Source: an uncultured Patescibacteria group bacterium
GTDB lineage: Bacteria; Patescibacteriota; Minisyncoccia; Phycocordibacterales; UBA12088
NCBI GenBank assembly: GCA_947259245.1
Contig: CAMYLP010000006.1
Span: 1 to 35,954, forward strand
Length of the DNA stretch: 35,954 bases
Direction of reading: 5' to 3'
Below the pieces are notes generated by a model, which worked only from the letters and a program-made list of their open reading frames with translations, searched no databases and was not told the DNA's origin. Position numbers and translations under genes: made by a program. Shown here one piece after another: positions 1 through 9,506 of the stretch (its first letter is position 1; every line of letters starts with the position of its first letter).

Positions 1-106
1 AGATAGGCGCCTCAAGAGGTTCATACGAAAATGGTAGCACCCCTCTGTTTACAGGACAATGCTTTAAGTGTTAATATGTTCGCTACGTCACGTTTTGAAC
101 TGACAT

Positions 107-189
107 GCGTCGGTGGCGGAGTGGTCAATCGCACTTGGCTGTAAACCAAGCGGCTTATGCCTACGCAGGTTCGAATCCTGCCCGGCGCA
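107..189 (+). tRNA. tRNA-Tyr (GTA)
   Basis: Acceptor gcgtcgg/ccggcgc pairs over 7 bp, anticodon loop ctGTAaa, long variable arm, T-arm gcagg-ttcgaat-cctgc. Confidence 0.95.
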
Positions 190-194
190 CTACG

Positions 195-232
195 AAAAAT
201 ATGTACCAGCTTCTTGCTGGTACATATTTTTT
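195..232 (+). terminator. Hairpin terminator after tRNA-Tyr
   Basis: aaaaatatgtaccagc-ttctt-gctggtacatattttt, near-perfect 16-bp stem with T tract. Confidence 0.8.
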
Positions 233-298
233 GTTAGAGAGCTGAGTGCAGCGAACATAGTGAGCGAGCAGTGAGATTCCTGCCCGGCGCACACAGTT

Positions 299-322
299 AT
301 AGCCCTGCTTTCGCAGGGCTAT
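299..322. terminator. Short hairpin atagccctgc-tttc-gcagggctat
   Basis: Perfect 10-bp stem next to the 3' end of the 331-642 minus-strand ORF. Confidence 0.5.
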
Positions 323-330
323 GTACTTCG

Positions 331-642
331 TTAAGGGGTAGCGTGTTTCTTTTGAAGGTACGTTCGTTCTTCATGATACCTCACTATCTCGTTCGCAGCT
401 GTCGAAATGAGAATTGAGAAGCACATCCATATGACCAACAGGACAAGAGAAATGATAGTATCCAGCACAGCGAGTAATCCTGCCACAGTATGTACATTCT
501 GCGTCTGGGTAACGAAAAAGTGCCATGCAATGTAGCCATGAAAGAGCGCCATGCACAGAAACACCAGTGCCCCACCAATACATATGAAGATCTCTTGCTT
601 TGCCCGTCGTATGGTTGCGGCAGACGGTTTTGTAGCAAACAT
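331..642 (-). CDS. Hypothetical small membrane protein (103 aa)
   Basis: ORF with two hydrophobic stretches; strong RBS (aaggaggag) upstream of ATG on the minus strand. Confidence 0.7.
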   Translation of the reverse strand: MFATKPSAATIRRAKQEIFICIGGALVFLCMALFHGYIAWHFFVTQTQNVHTVAGLLAVLDTIISLVLLVIWMCFSILISTAANEIVRYHEERTYLQKKHATP

Positions 643-729
643 GATCGACTCCTCCTTATGTTTGAGCCTTTACGGAGCATACCAACACAGCACATGATAG
701 TCTAGACGTTGAACAGGATAACGCCCCGC

Positions 730-867
730 TTACGCAGGGTGTTGTAGTACAGCTTCATCGTCAGCTAATGTATAGGTAATCCACCCCGTCACTTTTTGAA
801 ATGTGACCGAAACATTTGAGCCGTTGTCGGCACCATCATCAGATTTCAGCCCACAAATTATCGTTAC
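730..867 (-). pseudogene. Possible gene remnant without start (VTIICGLKSDDGADNGSNVSVTFQKVTGWITYTLADDEAVLQHPA*)
   Basis: Open frame of about 45 codons with coding-like composition between two stops and no good start codon. Confidence 0.25.
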
Positions 868-912
868 CTATCAGTTAAACAGGATTTTCAATAGTTGCTT
901 TCTGTAAAAATT

Positions 913-1674
913 TTAACCCTTCCCCTCTTCAGCAATAGGGTTTGTAATATGGAATGTTTCACTAACTGCACTATCGAAAAGTTTTTTTGGTGCAATTCCG
1001 TGTTTCAAGGCCTCCGTGTTTTCTAAATAACCATCTTTATATACAGTAAAGGGATTGTCCAAGGTATCTACCGGATAGTCGCGCGGACCTGGCTCTATCT
1101 GCACTTTTTCCCGCACTAGCAATAAGACCCTGTAATCGCCAGTTTTTGGTGGAGTAGTAATTATATCCAAACCAGCATTGCGCCATGTATCTTCAGGAAT
1201 GAATTCTATATTACCAGCGCTTGATTCTACCTCTGCAATAAAACGTTGGAGGGTGTTCGTGTCATCAATAAGGTAGAGTTCTTTTTTCTGTCCTGAGGAA
1301 TCAATGTAGTTTTCCGAAACTAAGCCAAATTCAATGCTTATAGTGTCATATATAGAATATTCATTCTGATTATTTTTTATTGACACATACGAGATTAAAT
1401 CTATGTCAGTGTCATTGTCTGCAGAAGGAGATTTCTCTACTTCCTTAATTACAACCTTCTCAACCTCAACCACCTTCTCTGGGGCATACGTATACCCAAT
1501 CCACCCCCCAAAGAAAGGCAAAAGTACAAAAAGCACCATGGCTAGATACTTGGAGAGTGGAGTTACTGTTGTCCAAGCACTCACCGCGGAATCTGGTGCA
1601 GGGTCGGCTTCATCTGGTGCAGGGTCGGCTTCTGGTTCCATACGCTTCATGTTAGCATACTGGGTTCGAGCCAA
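913..1674 (-). CDS. Hypothetical protein with one N-terminal TM segment and acidic EADPAPD repeat
   Basis: 253-aa ORF; TM segment YLAMVLFVLLPFFGGWIGY. Actual start may be internal (MKRMEPEAD...). Confidence 0.65.
   Translation of the reverse strand: MARTQYANMKRMEPEADPAPDEADPAPDSAVSAWTTVTPLSKYLAMVLFVLLPFFGGWIGYTYAPEKVVEVEKVVIKEVEKSPSADNDTDIDLISYVSIKNNQNEYSIYDTISIEFGLVSENYIDSSGQKKELYLIDDTNTLQRFIAEVESSAGNIEFIPEDTWRNAGLDIITTPPKTGDYRVLLLVREKVQIEPGPRDYPVDTLDNPFTVYKDGYLENTEALKHGIAPKKLFDSAVSETFHITNPIAEEGKG
1591..1632. repeat. Two perfect 21-bp tandem copies atctggtgcagggtcggcttc
   Basis: Direct reading; encodes the repeated DEADPAP heptad. Confidence 0.9.
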
Positions 1675-1686
1675 CTACAGTACGGC

Positions 1687-1758
1687 GCACATACACACAG
1701 TCAAAATCCCACTCAGTGGGATTTTGTTATCTATACCTCAGCAATTTCGTACGGTTTT
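1687..1758. repeat. 72-bp direct repeat, copy 1 (duplicate of clpB 3' end + terminator)
   Basis: gcacatacacacagtcaaaatcccactcagtgggattttgttatctatacctcagcaatttcgtacggtttt, identical to 2600-2671. Confidence 0.97.
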
Positions 1759-1997
1759 GCTTTGAACAGTTCTTTTACAACATCAATCGAAACTTCATTG
1801 TGGTCGTCAAGGAAACTAGATACTTTTTTTGGTCTTTTACAACATGTTCACCCGTTGCTGTATTCTTTGCCATTTGCGGCTATTTTTAAAATAAATAAGG
1901 CCCTCTTTTTCTACATATACTTGACATATAGTACCTTTCATGCTATTTTAATGATAGGTTCTTTCCTAACTAACAATCAACTTTTGGAGGTTGAACA

Positions 1998-2438
1998 ATG
2001 AAGAAACTTTACATCGTGGCTGTAGTTTGCTGTGCCCTGCTTTTGTCTGCATGTGGCAAAGAAGACCCAAGCAACTTCGTGGAGGGCGAGATTGTTGGCA
2101 TCAGCAGTAATCTGTCCAACATCGAAGGGAACGCCGAATGGATCGGTCTCGTGAGTTACTCAAACGAAACCGTAAAATTTGGCAACGGCTTGGTGATTCG
2201 TGTGAAAACTGACGATGGCACGTACGTGATCCAAGTCGATCCTACAGACTGGGGCGGAAGTCATGGCCCTCAAACCATCATCAATCTTGCAGGTGCGCTT
2301 GAAATTGGTTCTCGTGTTCGATTCCCTACCGAGCTTCATGGTCGTACTAACATGGCAAAGCTGCCACTGGGATTCTCGAAATCAAAAATCGGAATGCTTG
2401 ATCCTGACGACATTGAACTCCTCCCACCAAGCGAGTAA
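1998..2438 (+). CDS. Putative lipoprotein (146 aa)
   Basis: Lipobox MKKLYIVAVVCCALLLSAC|GKED; RBS ttggaggttgaacaATG; followed by a hairpin. Confidence 0.85.
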   Translation: MKKLYIVAVVCCALLLSACGKEDPSNFVEGEIVGISSNLSNIEGNAEWIGLVSYSNETVKFGNGLVIRVKTDDGTYVIQVDPTDWGGSHGPQTIINLAGALEIGSRVRFPTELHGRTNMAKLPLGFSKSKIGMLDPDDIELLPPSE

Positions 2439-2453
2439 GTTCACCAAACTCAA

Positions 2454-2510
2454 CTGACCGCCGACCCAAAGAAGCCACTTGGCTCTCTCACGGGTCAGGC
2501 GGTTTTCTTT
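2454..2510 (+). terminator. Rho-independent terminator after the lipoprotein gene
   Basis: actgaccgccgaccc ... gggtcaggcggttttctttt inverted repeat followed by T-rich sequence. Confidence 0.6.
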
Positions 2511-2599
2511 TACACAAACACCTCTTCTATCTTTACAAAATTCGGTAAGAAACAGTATTCTGACTCAACGATACTGGTACGAACTACTTGCATTCCCGT

Positions 2600-2671
2600 G
2601 CACATACACACAGTCAAAATCCCACTCAGTGGGATTTTGTTATCTATACCTCAGCAATTTCGTACGGTTTT
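2600..2671. repeat. 72-bp direct repeat, copy 2 (native clpB 3' end)
   Basis: Identical to 1687-1758; contains the clpB stop codon (2644-2646) and terminator hairpin. Confidence 0.97.
2616..2638 (-). terminator. clpB terminator aaaatccca-ctcag-tgggatttt
   Basis: Perfect inverted repeat directly downstream of the clpB stop (minus strand); duplicated at 1703-1725. Confidence 0.8.
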
Positions 2672-5343
2672 ACTGTGCTTGGTTTTGCCTTCCCGCGACC
2701 TTTCTTCACATCGAATGCGATCTCTCCCTTCTTGATGGACACCGACACTGCGCCACCCTCCTTCACACCGTTGGTGACGAGCATGCTTGCTACCGGCGTT
2801 AGTATCTTCTTTTGTATCAGACGCTTCATGGGGCGCGCACCATAGTGTGGGTCGTACCCCTCCTTTGCCAGGAACTTGATGACATCCTTGGTCACCTTGA
2901 ACTTGATCTCCTTGTCCTCGAGACGCTTCTTCACCACTTCTATCTGCATCTCTGCTATCTCGTGCACCACCTGCGGTGCGAGAATGTTGAACAACAGAAT
3001 CTCATCGAGACGGTTCAGGAACTCAGGACGGAAGAACTCCTTCAATGAGTCCATGACCTTGCTCTTTGCGTGGTCGTAGTCTGCACTTTCGCTCGTGTCG
3101 GTAGAAAAGCCCATGCGGCTCATGCGGTCTATGTGCTCGGCACCGATGTTGGAGGTGAGGATGATGATGGTGTTCTTGAAGTTCACGACCCTGCCCTTCG
3201 CGTCGGTCAAGTGCCCGTTGTCGAGCACCTGAAGCATGATGTTGAACACTTCCGGGTGTGCTTTCTCCACTTCGTCGAAGAGCAGTACTGAGTACGGCCG
3301 GTGACGTACCGTTTCGGTGAGGTTCCCTCCCTCTTCATATCCAACATATCCGGCTGGCGCGCCGATTATCTTCGACACGCTGTGCCGCTCCATGTACTCA
3401 CTCATGTCCACGCGTATCAGTGCTTTTTCATCATCAAACATGAACTCAGCGAGCGCCTTTGAGAGCTCCGTCTTTCCGACGCCCGTCGGCCCGAGAAACA
3501 GGAATGAGCCAATAGGCCGGTTCGGGTCTGCGATACCGGTACGTGATCGGCGAACTGCATCAGCAATCTGCTTCACCGCATCATCCTGTCCACGTACGCG
3601 CCTTTGGAGAGCTTCTTCCATACGTGACAGTTTGTTTGCCTCTTCTTCGAGCATGCGCGCCACGGGAACACCCGTCCAGCGACTGACGACATCCGCAATC
3701 TCAGCTTCAGTTATCTCCTCCTTTAATATACGGCGTGTACGTTGCAGCTTCTTCATGCGCCGCACGTTTGTCGTAAGCTCCTTTTCTAGTCCGGGTATCG
3801 TACCGTAGCGGATTTCGGCCGCTTTCGTGAGGTCCGCGATGGACTCTGCGTTCTCCGCCTCGACACGCTTCTGCTCCAAGTCCTTCTTGATGCGCTTTAT
3901 CTCACCAAGCGTGTCCTTTTCGTTCGTCCACTTGACCTCAAGCTCACGTGTTTTTTCTCGCAATTCAGTGATCTCCGTGTCGATAGCCTGAATCCTCGCC
4001 TTTGCCTTTTTGCTTATCGCTGTCGATGTGGATTCGTCCGCGTCTTTCTTCAGTGCCTCTTTCTCGATCTCTAGACGACGTATCTTCCGATGTGTCTCCT
4101 CGAGCACCGGCGGTTTGTTCTCGAGCGCTATACGCAGTGCTGATGCGGCCTCATCTATGAGGTCAATGGCCTTGTCCGGAAGAAAACGCTCTGTGACGTA
4201 CCGGCTCGACAAGTGTGCGGCGGCGATGATCGCATCATCAGTAATGCGCACACCGTGGTAATTCTCATACCGCTCACGAAGGCCGCGTAAGATCGCTACG
4301 GCGTCGTCTAGCGATGGCTCGTTCACCCGTATCGGCTGGAAGCGCCTCGTGAGGGCCTGATCTTTCTCAAAGTGTTTCTGGTACTCCTTTGTGGTAGTGG
4401 CACCAATGACTCGCAGCTCCCCACGTGCAAGTGCGGGTTTGAGCATGTTGGCTGCGTCGATAGCGCCTTCTGCACCACCTGCCCCGATGATGGTATGTAT
4501 CTCGTCTATGAATAAAATGATGTTTCCGTTTGCCCGTTCAATATCCCGCATCACCCCCTTGAGCCGCTCCTCAAACTCACCACGATATTTCGTCCCTGCA
4601 ACGAGCAAACCCAGGTCAAGTGAAACCAGCTCTTTACCACGCATGCTCTCGGGTACCTCACCTGCGGCCATGCGCACTGCAAGACCCTCTGCGATAGCGG
4701 TCTTACCGACGCCCGCTTCACCTATGAGGATCGGGTTGTTCTTGGTGCGGCGTGAGATTATCTGGATCACTCGCGTTATTTCAGTGTCACGTCCGATCAC
4801 CGGATCGAGTTTGTTCTCAGCAGCAAGCTGTGTAAGTGAACGCGTGTACTTTGCAAGGGCACGAGAACGCTTCGGTTGATTTGCCTCGTCACCTTCGACA
4901 CTGCGGGCTTCCTGCAGTGCCGTCACAACGGTCTCGCGATCGAATGAGTACCGAGACAAGACATCGGCGGCAGGACCCGGCGTGTCGATGATGGCTACGA
5001 ACAGGTGTTCGGTTCCGACGAACTGATCATTGAGAGATGCTGCGACCTTACCAGCATTTTCCAGTACCTGCGCGAGTTCAGGTGTGAGGTACAGCTGGTA
5101 GCTCGGCGACAACACCGTTGCGTTCTCTGGTGACTCAAGTGCATCCAGTATGGTGTCCGTGAGAGCGATAACATCGATATTCAAGCGCTCCAATAGCGAA
5201 AAGACGACGCTCTCTTCCTGGAGTACCACAGCGGCAAGCAAATGAAGAGGGTTCACGTGATTTTGACCCCGTTCAACTGCGAGCTCGTGTGAACGACGCA
5301 CTGCCTCCTTCGCTTTGGGTGTGAAATTTTGGAACGGTACCAT
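2644..5343 (-). CDS. clpB: ATP-dependent AAA+ chaperone ClpB-type (Clp_N, two Walker A motifs, middle coiled coil)
   Basis: [31 protein letters not shown], long M-domain between the AAA modules. Confidence 0.92.
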   Translation of the reverse strand: MVPFQNFTPKAKEAVRRSHELAVERGQNHVNPLHLLAAVVLQEESVVFSLLERLNIDVIALTDTILDALESPENATVLSPSYQLYLTPELAQVLENAGKVAASLNDQFVGTEHLFVAIIDTPGPAADVLSRYSFDRETVVTALQEARSVEGDEANQPKRSRALAKYTRSLTQLAAENKLDPVIGRDTEITRVIQIISRRTKNNPILIGEAGVGKTAIAEGLAVRMAAGEVPESMRGKELVSLDLGLLVAGTKYRGEFEERLKGVMRDIERANGNIILFIDEIHTIIGAGGAEGAIDAANMLKPALARGELRVIGATTTKEYQKHFEKDQALTRRFQPIRVNEPSLDDAVAILRGLRERYENYHGVRITDDAIIAAAHLSSRYVTERFLPDKAIDLIDEAASALRIALENKPPVLEETHRKIRRLEIEKEALKKDADESTSTAISKKAKARIQAIDTEITELREKTRELEVKWTNEKDTLGEIKRIKKDLEQKRVEAENAESIADLTKAAEIRYGTIPGLEKELTTNVRRMKKLQRTRRILKEEITEAEIADVVSRWTGVPVARMLEEEANKLSRMEEALQRRVRGQDDAVKQIADAVRRSRTGIADPNRPIGSFLFLGPTGVGKTELSKALAEFMFDDEKALIRVDMSEYMERHSVSKIIGAPAGYVGYEEGGNLTETVRHRPYSVLLFDEVEKAHPEVFNIMLQVLDNGHLTDAKGRVVNFKNTIIILTSNIGAEHIDRMSRMGFSTDTSESADYDHAKSKVMDSLKEFFRPEFLNRLDEILLFNILAPQVVHEIAEMQIEVVKKRLEDKEIKFKVTKDVIKFLAKEGYDPHYGARPMKRLIQKKILTPVASMLVTNGVKEGGAVSVSIKKGEIAFDVKKGRGKAKPSTVKPYEIAEV

Positions 5344-5374
5344 GTTTTTGTTATCTCAGACTATCATTAAAACA

Positions 5375-6568
5375 TTAGTGTTTTGCTTCGTCAAGTTTCC
5401 GTACCGTATCAATGACGATGTCCGTAGCACGTTTCATCTCCTCACCGGTGGTAAATCTCGATAGAGAGAAGCGAACGGCTCCCCGGGCGCGCTGGCGGTC
5501 ATTGTATAGCGCTTGGACCACGTAGCTGCCCGGCTTATTGGTTTTCAGGCAGGCACTGCGGGTGCTAGCTGCCACGCCACGCGCATCAAGCTCTAAGACG
5601 AAGCGTTCTCCCTCGAGCCCCATGAACGAAACGTTCGCGTTCCCCGCGGTGCGAGCGTCACGTTCCGGTCCATTTACTAGAACACCTCCCACCGTACTCG
5701 ATAGTGTGGAGACGAATGTATCCCGCATCTCTGACACTTGCGGAACGTAGAAATCTCTTTCATCTTCAACGATTGCTATTGCGGTGCTTATGCCAACGAT
5801 GAGCGGTGTCGGAGGAGTACCCGGTCGGAGCCCGTGCTCCTGCGAACCACCGTACAGGATGGGCTTCAGGTGAACATCCCGCTTTCGGTAGAGAAGCCCG
5901 ACCCCTTTGGGACCGTGTACCTTTTGGCCATCGATGGTCATCATGTCCACACCAAGCGCGTCCACCTTGCATGAGATCCACGGCGTCGCCTGACTTGCGT
6001 CCGTATGAAAGTACGGCATTTGCGACTTGGCACCTCTTCGGAAGCGTTTGATGACTTTGTATATCCCCGGAATATCCTCAATGGTGCCGACCTCATTGTT
6101 GGCGTAGAGCACGGACACCAGAACCGTTTCCGGACGCAGGGCGCCCCGTAGCTTCACGAGGTCTATCCTCCCAGTCTCATCCACGGGAATACGGGTCACC
6201 TGTACCCCTTTTCGCAGAAGCTGGTCGACACAGTCGCGGACAGAGCTGTGTTCCACGTCACTGGTGATGACGTGCATGGAGGTCAACGATCTCTCCTCGG
6301 CGAGTAGCTCAACGAGGCCACGTATCGCCAGGTTGTTTGACTCGGTCCCGCCCGACGTAAAAATGACTTCGTCTGCGTGCACACCGAACGCCTCAGCTGA
6401 CCTCTCACGTGCGTCTTCAATGGTGCGGTGCGCACGTACACCTTCTGCATGCAGCGACCCGGCATTGCCTATGTGTTCTCGCCAGTACGGTTGCATGGCA
6501 CTAAGGACACGGGGGTCAACCACTGTTGCAGCAGCGTTATCAAGGTATATGCGCGGAACAGATGCCAT
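5375..6568 (-). CDS. Cysteine desulfurase (NifS/IscS family)
   Basis: YLDNAAATVVDP N-terminus, PLP-lysine region TIDGQKVHGPKGVGLLY, catalytic Cys motif STRSAC. Start placed at MASVPRIYLDN. Confidence 0.92.
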   Translation of the reverse strand: MASVPRIYLDNAAATVVDPRVLSAMQPYWREHIGNAGSLHAEGVRAHRTIEDARERSAEAFGVHADEVIFTSGGTESNNLAIRGLVELLAEERSLTSMHVITSDVEHSSVRDCVDQLLRKGVQVTRIPVDETGRIDLVKLRGALRPETVLVSVLYANNEVGTIEDIPGIYKVIKRFRRGAKSQMPYFHTDASQATPWISCKVDALGVDMMTIDGQKVHGPKGVGLLYRKRDVHLKPILYGGSQEHGLRPGTPPTPLIVGISTAIAIVEDERDFYVPQVSEMRDTFVSTLSSTVGGVLVNGPERDARTAGNANVSFMGLEGERFVLELDARGVAASTRSACLKTNKPGSYVVQALYNDRQRARGAVRFSLSRFTTGEEMKRATDIVIDTVRKLDEAKH

Positions 6569-6680
6569 ATCTTGCACATGATACCTAAACGTGGTCTTGT
6601 TTACAAACAGCACCCTTCAAGCTATACTCAGCCACATCTTATGTCCATGCGAATGATGGTCCATACACAAAGAAGCGAGT

Positions 6681-8189
6681 ATGTCTGCAACACACAACAG
6701 CAAAATAGTGCGAGCTCCCGTCGTGACCGTCATGGGTCATATCGACCACGGCAAGTCGACGCTACTTGACTACATACGAAAGACGAAAGTTGTTGATACG
6801 GAAGCGGGCGGCATCACGCAGCACATTTCGGCGTACGAGGTAGAGCACGTAGGCGAAGATGGAAAGCCACGGAAGATAACTTTCCTCGACACTCCTGGTC
6901 ATGAGGCGTTCCAGCACTTGCGGAGCCGCGGCAGTAGCGCGGCAGACCTCGCCATCCTCGTCGTCGCTGCAGATGATGGTGTAAAGCCACAAACACTCGA
7001 GGCACTTGAGGCAATCAAGGGTGCCGGTATTCCCTACCTCGTTGCCATAACGAAAATAGATAAATCCAACGCTGATATTGAACGTACGAAGAGCTCTCTG
7101 CTTGAACACGGTGTGTATCTCGAAGGGCTGGGTGGCTCGGTGCCATATGTACCGGTTTCGAACAAAACGGGCGAGGGTGTGCCCGCGCTGTTGGACCTTC
7201 TGTTGCTGGCATCGGACCTTGAGGAGCTTACGGGCGACCCAGAAGAGGCAGCTTCAGGCATTGTCATTGAGTCCCGTTGTGATCCCAAGCGTGGCATCAG
7301 CGCAACGCTCATCATCAAGAACGGTTCACTCAAGTCCGGTCAGTGCGTCGTGGCAGGTGATACCTTTGCGCCGCTCCGTATCATGGAGGACTTTCAGGGA
7401 AACAGCGTCGAGTATGCAACATTCTCGAGTCCGCTCATGGTTGTGGGATTTTCTGCTAACCCACCGGTCGGTGTACAATTTGTTACCGTTCACAGCAAGA
7501 AAGAGGCGCAGGCCCTGGTCAAGGCGCGCAGTGTCGAAAGGAAGTCTCGCGAACACTTCGACGAAGAAGACGAGGAGCGTTTTGTACTGCCTGTCGTCCT
7601 CAAGTCGGATGTTGAGGGAAGCTTGGACGCCCTGAAGCACGAGCTACGTAAAATCGAGGATGAGCGAACGCGTATCCATGTGATACACGAGGGTGTGGGT
7701 GCAGTGGCAGAAGGTGACGTCAAACTCGCAAGTGGAAACAAGAACGCGTTGATACTCGGCTTCAATGTTTCAGTGGATGCAGCAGCGAACGAAGTAGCCG
7801 AACGGCTTGGCGTTGAGATAGCCACGTTTTCCATCATCTATGACCTAGCGGACTGGCTCCCCACAGCACTCGCTGCGCGCCGTCCAAAGGTCCGGTCCGA
7901 AAAACAGTTGGGGGCGGCAAAGGTCCTGAAGACATTTAGCTATAGCAAGAAGGCGCAGACCATCGGATGCCGCGTCGAGGAGGGCACGCTCACCGTCAAG
8001 GACCGCGTCATGCTACTGCACAACGATGAAGAAGCAGGTCATGGACGCATAGCATCCATGAAGTCAGGAATGAGCGAAGCGCGGAATGTTAGCGCACCGG
8101 ATGATTGCGGCGTCGTGTTGGACATGCAGCTGAAGCAAGAGCCCGTGTTCGGTGACATGCTCATCGCCTTTACCATCACAGAGGAGTGA
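6681..8189 (+). CDS. infB: Translation initiation factor IF-2 (short form lacking the N-terminal domain)
   Basis: VTVMGHIDHGKSTLLDYIR, DTPGHEAF, ITKIDK; G domain begins within about 15 residues of the start. Confidence 0.95.
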   Translation: MSATHNSKIVRAPVVTVMGHIDHGKSTLLDYIRKTKVVDTEAGGITQHISAYEVEHVGEDGKPRKITFLDTPGHEAFQHLRSRGSSAADLAILVVAADDGVKPQTLEALEAIKGAGIPYLVAITKIDKSNADIERTKSSLLEHGVYLEGLGGSVPYVPVSNKTGEGVPALLDLLLLASDLEELTGDPEEAASGIVIESRCDPKRGISATLIIKNGSLKSGQCVVAGDTFAPLRIMEDFQGNSVEYATFSSPLMVVGFSANPPVGVQFVTVHSKKEAQALVKARSVERKSREHFDEEDEERFVLPVVLKSDVEGSLDALKHELRKIEDERTRIHVIHEGVGAVAEGDVKLASGNKNALILGFNVSVDAAANEVAERLGVEIATFSIIYDLADWLPTALAARRPKVRSEKQLGAAKVLKTFSYSKKAQTIGCRVEEGTLTVKDRVMLLHNDEEAGHGRIASMKSGMSEARNVSAPDDCGVVLDMQLKQEPVFGDMLIAFTITEE

Positions 8190-8190
8190 T

Positions 8191-8511
8191 ATGCAGAATC
8201 ACAACGAGCAACTAACGCTGGAGCTCCAGCAGGCAGCAGCGACATACATCAACACGGTCTCCAACAAAACGAGTCTCATCACGGTGACCCGTGCCGAACT
8301 TGGTGAGAAAGGTGCGATGATAACATTGTACGTCAGTGTCTACCCGGAGGATGCAGAGGGTCCGGCAATGGGATTCCTGATGAGAAAACGTGGCGAGTGT
8401 CGTGCTTACCTGAAACAACACGTACCCGCGCGCCGGATACCTCATGTGGAGTTTGAGCTCGACAAGGGAGAAAAGAGTCGACGTCGGGTGGACGAGTTAC
8501 TCGGTAGTTGA
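8191..8511 (+). CDS. rbfA: Ribosome-binding factor A
   Basis: Size and KH-like pattern ...ITVTRAELGEKGAMITLYVSVYPED...YLKQHVPARRIPHVEFELDKG; directly downstream of infB. Confidence 0.85.
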   Translation: MQNHNEQLTLELQQAAATYINTVSNKTSLITVTRAELGEKGAMITLYVSVYPEDAEGPAMGFLMRKRGECRAYLKQHVPARRIPHVEFELDKGEKSRRRVDELLGS

Positions 8512-8582
8512 GGCCTGGGCGGGAATCGAACCCGCGCATGTCGGTTTTGCAGACCGAAGCGTTACCACTTCGCCACCAGGCC
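8511..8582 (-). tRNA. tRNA-Cys (GCA)
   Basis: Minus strand ggcctgg...ccaggcc acceptor, anticodon loop ctGCAaa, T-arm cgggttcgattcccg. Confidence 0.95.
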
Positions 8583-8641
8583 AACATGGCACAGCATACT
8601 GTGTTTTTTGAATTATGAAAAGATGGTACACTTCGGCACAC

Positions 8642-8725
8642 GCCCGGGTGGTGGAACTGGTAGACACGCGAGACTTAAAATTTCGTGACCGAAAGGTCGT
8701 GCGGGTTCAATTCCCGCCCCGGGCA
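8642..8725 (+). tRNA. tRNA-Leu (TAA)
   Basis: gcccggg...cccgggc acceptor, loop ctTAAaa, long variable arm, T-arm gcgggttcaattcccgc. Confidence 0.95.
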
Positions 8726-8871
8726 CAAACGAGCAGAGCGAGCAAGTTCCTGTGGTGCGCCTCAAACCCGTCTCAAGCGACGAGAGTACAGATGTCTCGC
8801 ACAGGTATTCTAGTATGCGTTGTGTGAAAATGCGTTTACATACAAGATGTTTTGTTCTACACTATCGCAAT

Positions 8872-8944
8872 CCGCCCATAGCTCAGTTGGTAGAGCAGTC
8901 GGCTCTTAACCGAATGGTCGGGGGTTCGAATCCCTCTGGGCGGA
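8872..8944 (+). tRNA. tRNA-Lys (CTT)
   Basis: ccgccca...tgggcgg acceptor, loop ctCTTaa, T-loop ttcgaat. Confidence 0.94.
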
Positions 8945-8983
8945 CATGTGTGGTGACCTGCGCCACGGCAGGTCATTGCTTAA

Positions 8984-9065
8984 GGGCGAGTGGTGGAATT
9001 GGTATACACGCTAGTCTTAGGAACTAGTGCCGAAAGGCTTGGGAGTTCGAGTCTCCCCTCGCCCA
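8984..9065 (+). tRNA. tRNA-Leu (TAG)
   Basis: gggcgag...ctcgccc acceptor, ctagt-ctTAGga-actag anticodon arm, long variable arm. Confidence 0.95.
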
Positions 9066-9148
9066 CAACACCACCCACGACAAGACACATTGCACAGTGC
9101 ATTGGACGTTCACTGTATACCCGCGCGGCTATACGAAACATTTGTCCG

Positions 9149-9463
9149 CTAGAAATCTTGAAACACGCTGTTAAGTGGAAGTTCTGCAGGAAGTTTATCA
9201 CCTTGTATGCTGAAGGTGAACAGCACAAGCTGCAAAAGCCCAAACACTGAGACCATTATCGTCATACCGATGGTACCCCACACCATGTGTTGCTTTCCAT
9301 CGGCACGTTTTTGCTCGTTTCCGGCTGAGAAGATAAATGACACGAGGCCGTATAGAAAATACACGAGCGCAAGCGCAAAAATTATTCCGACTATCGGATT
9401 AATGATCTGGTCGGTAATCCCGGCCATGAAGTCTTGTACCCCCGGAGGTACGCTGTTATCCAT
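9149..9463 (-). CDS. Small VirB2/TrbC-like (pilin-like) membrane protein, paralog 5
   Basis: FLYGLVSFIFSAGNEQKRADGKQHMVWGTIGMTIMVSVFGLLQLV, same two-TM template as its neighbours. Confidence 0.75.
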   Translation of the reverse strand: MDNSVPPGVQDFMAGITDQIINPIVGIIFALALVYFLYGLVSFIFSAGNEQKRADGKQHMVWGTIGMTIMVSVFGLLQLVLFTFSIQGDKLPAELPLNSVFQDF

Positions 9464-9500
9464 ATCCGCATTATACCGTTCTCCACTGCTAAGACCAATC
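9464..9500 (-). promoter_or_regulatory. Promoter (TTGGTC-N17-TATAAT) immediately before ATG at 9463; possibly leaderless
   Basis: On the minus strand ttggtc ttagcagtggagaacgg TATAAT gcggat ATG; only 6 nt between -10 box and start codon. Confidence 0.6.
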
Positions 9501-9506
9501 AACATA

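Noticed and set aside
1762-2001. ORF 79 aa plus strand (MNSSFTTSIETSLW...)
   Set aside because: No RBS, overlaps the clpB-tail remnant in antisense, composition not protein-like.
3317-4879. Long plus-strand ORFs (e.g. 3317-3808, 4391-4879)
   Set aside because: Antisense shadows of clpB with low-complexity Ser/Arg-rich translations and no RBS; the same applies to ORFs opposite gyrA, groEL and the bactofilin-like gene.
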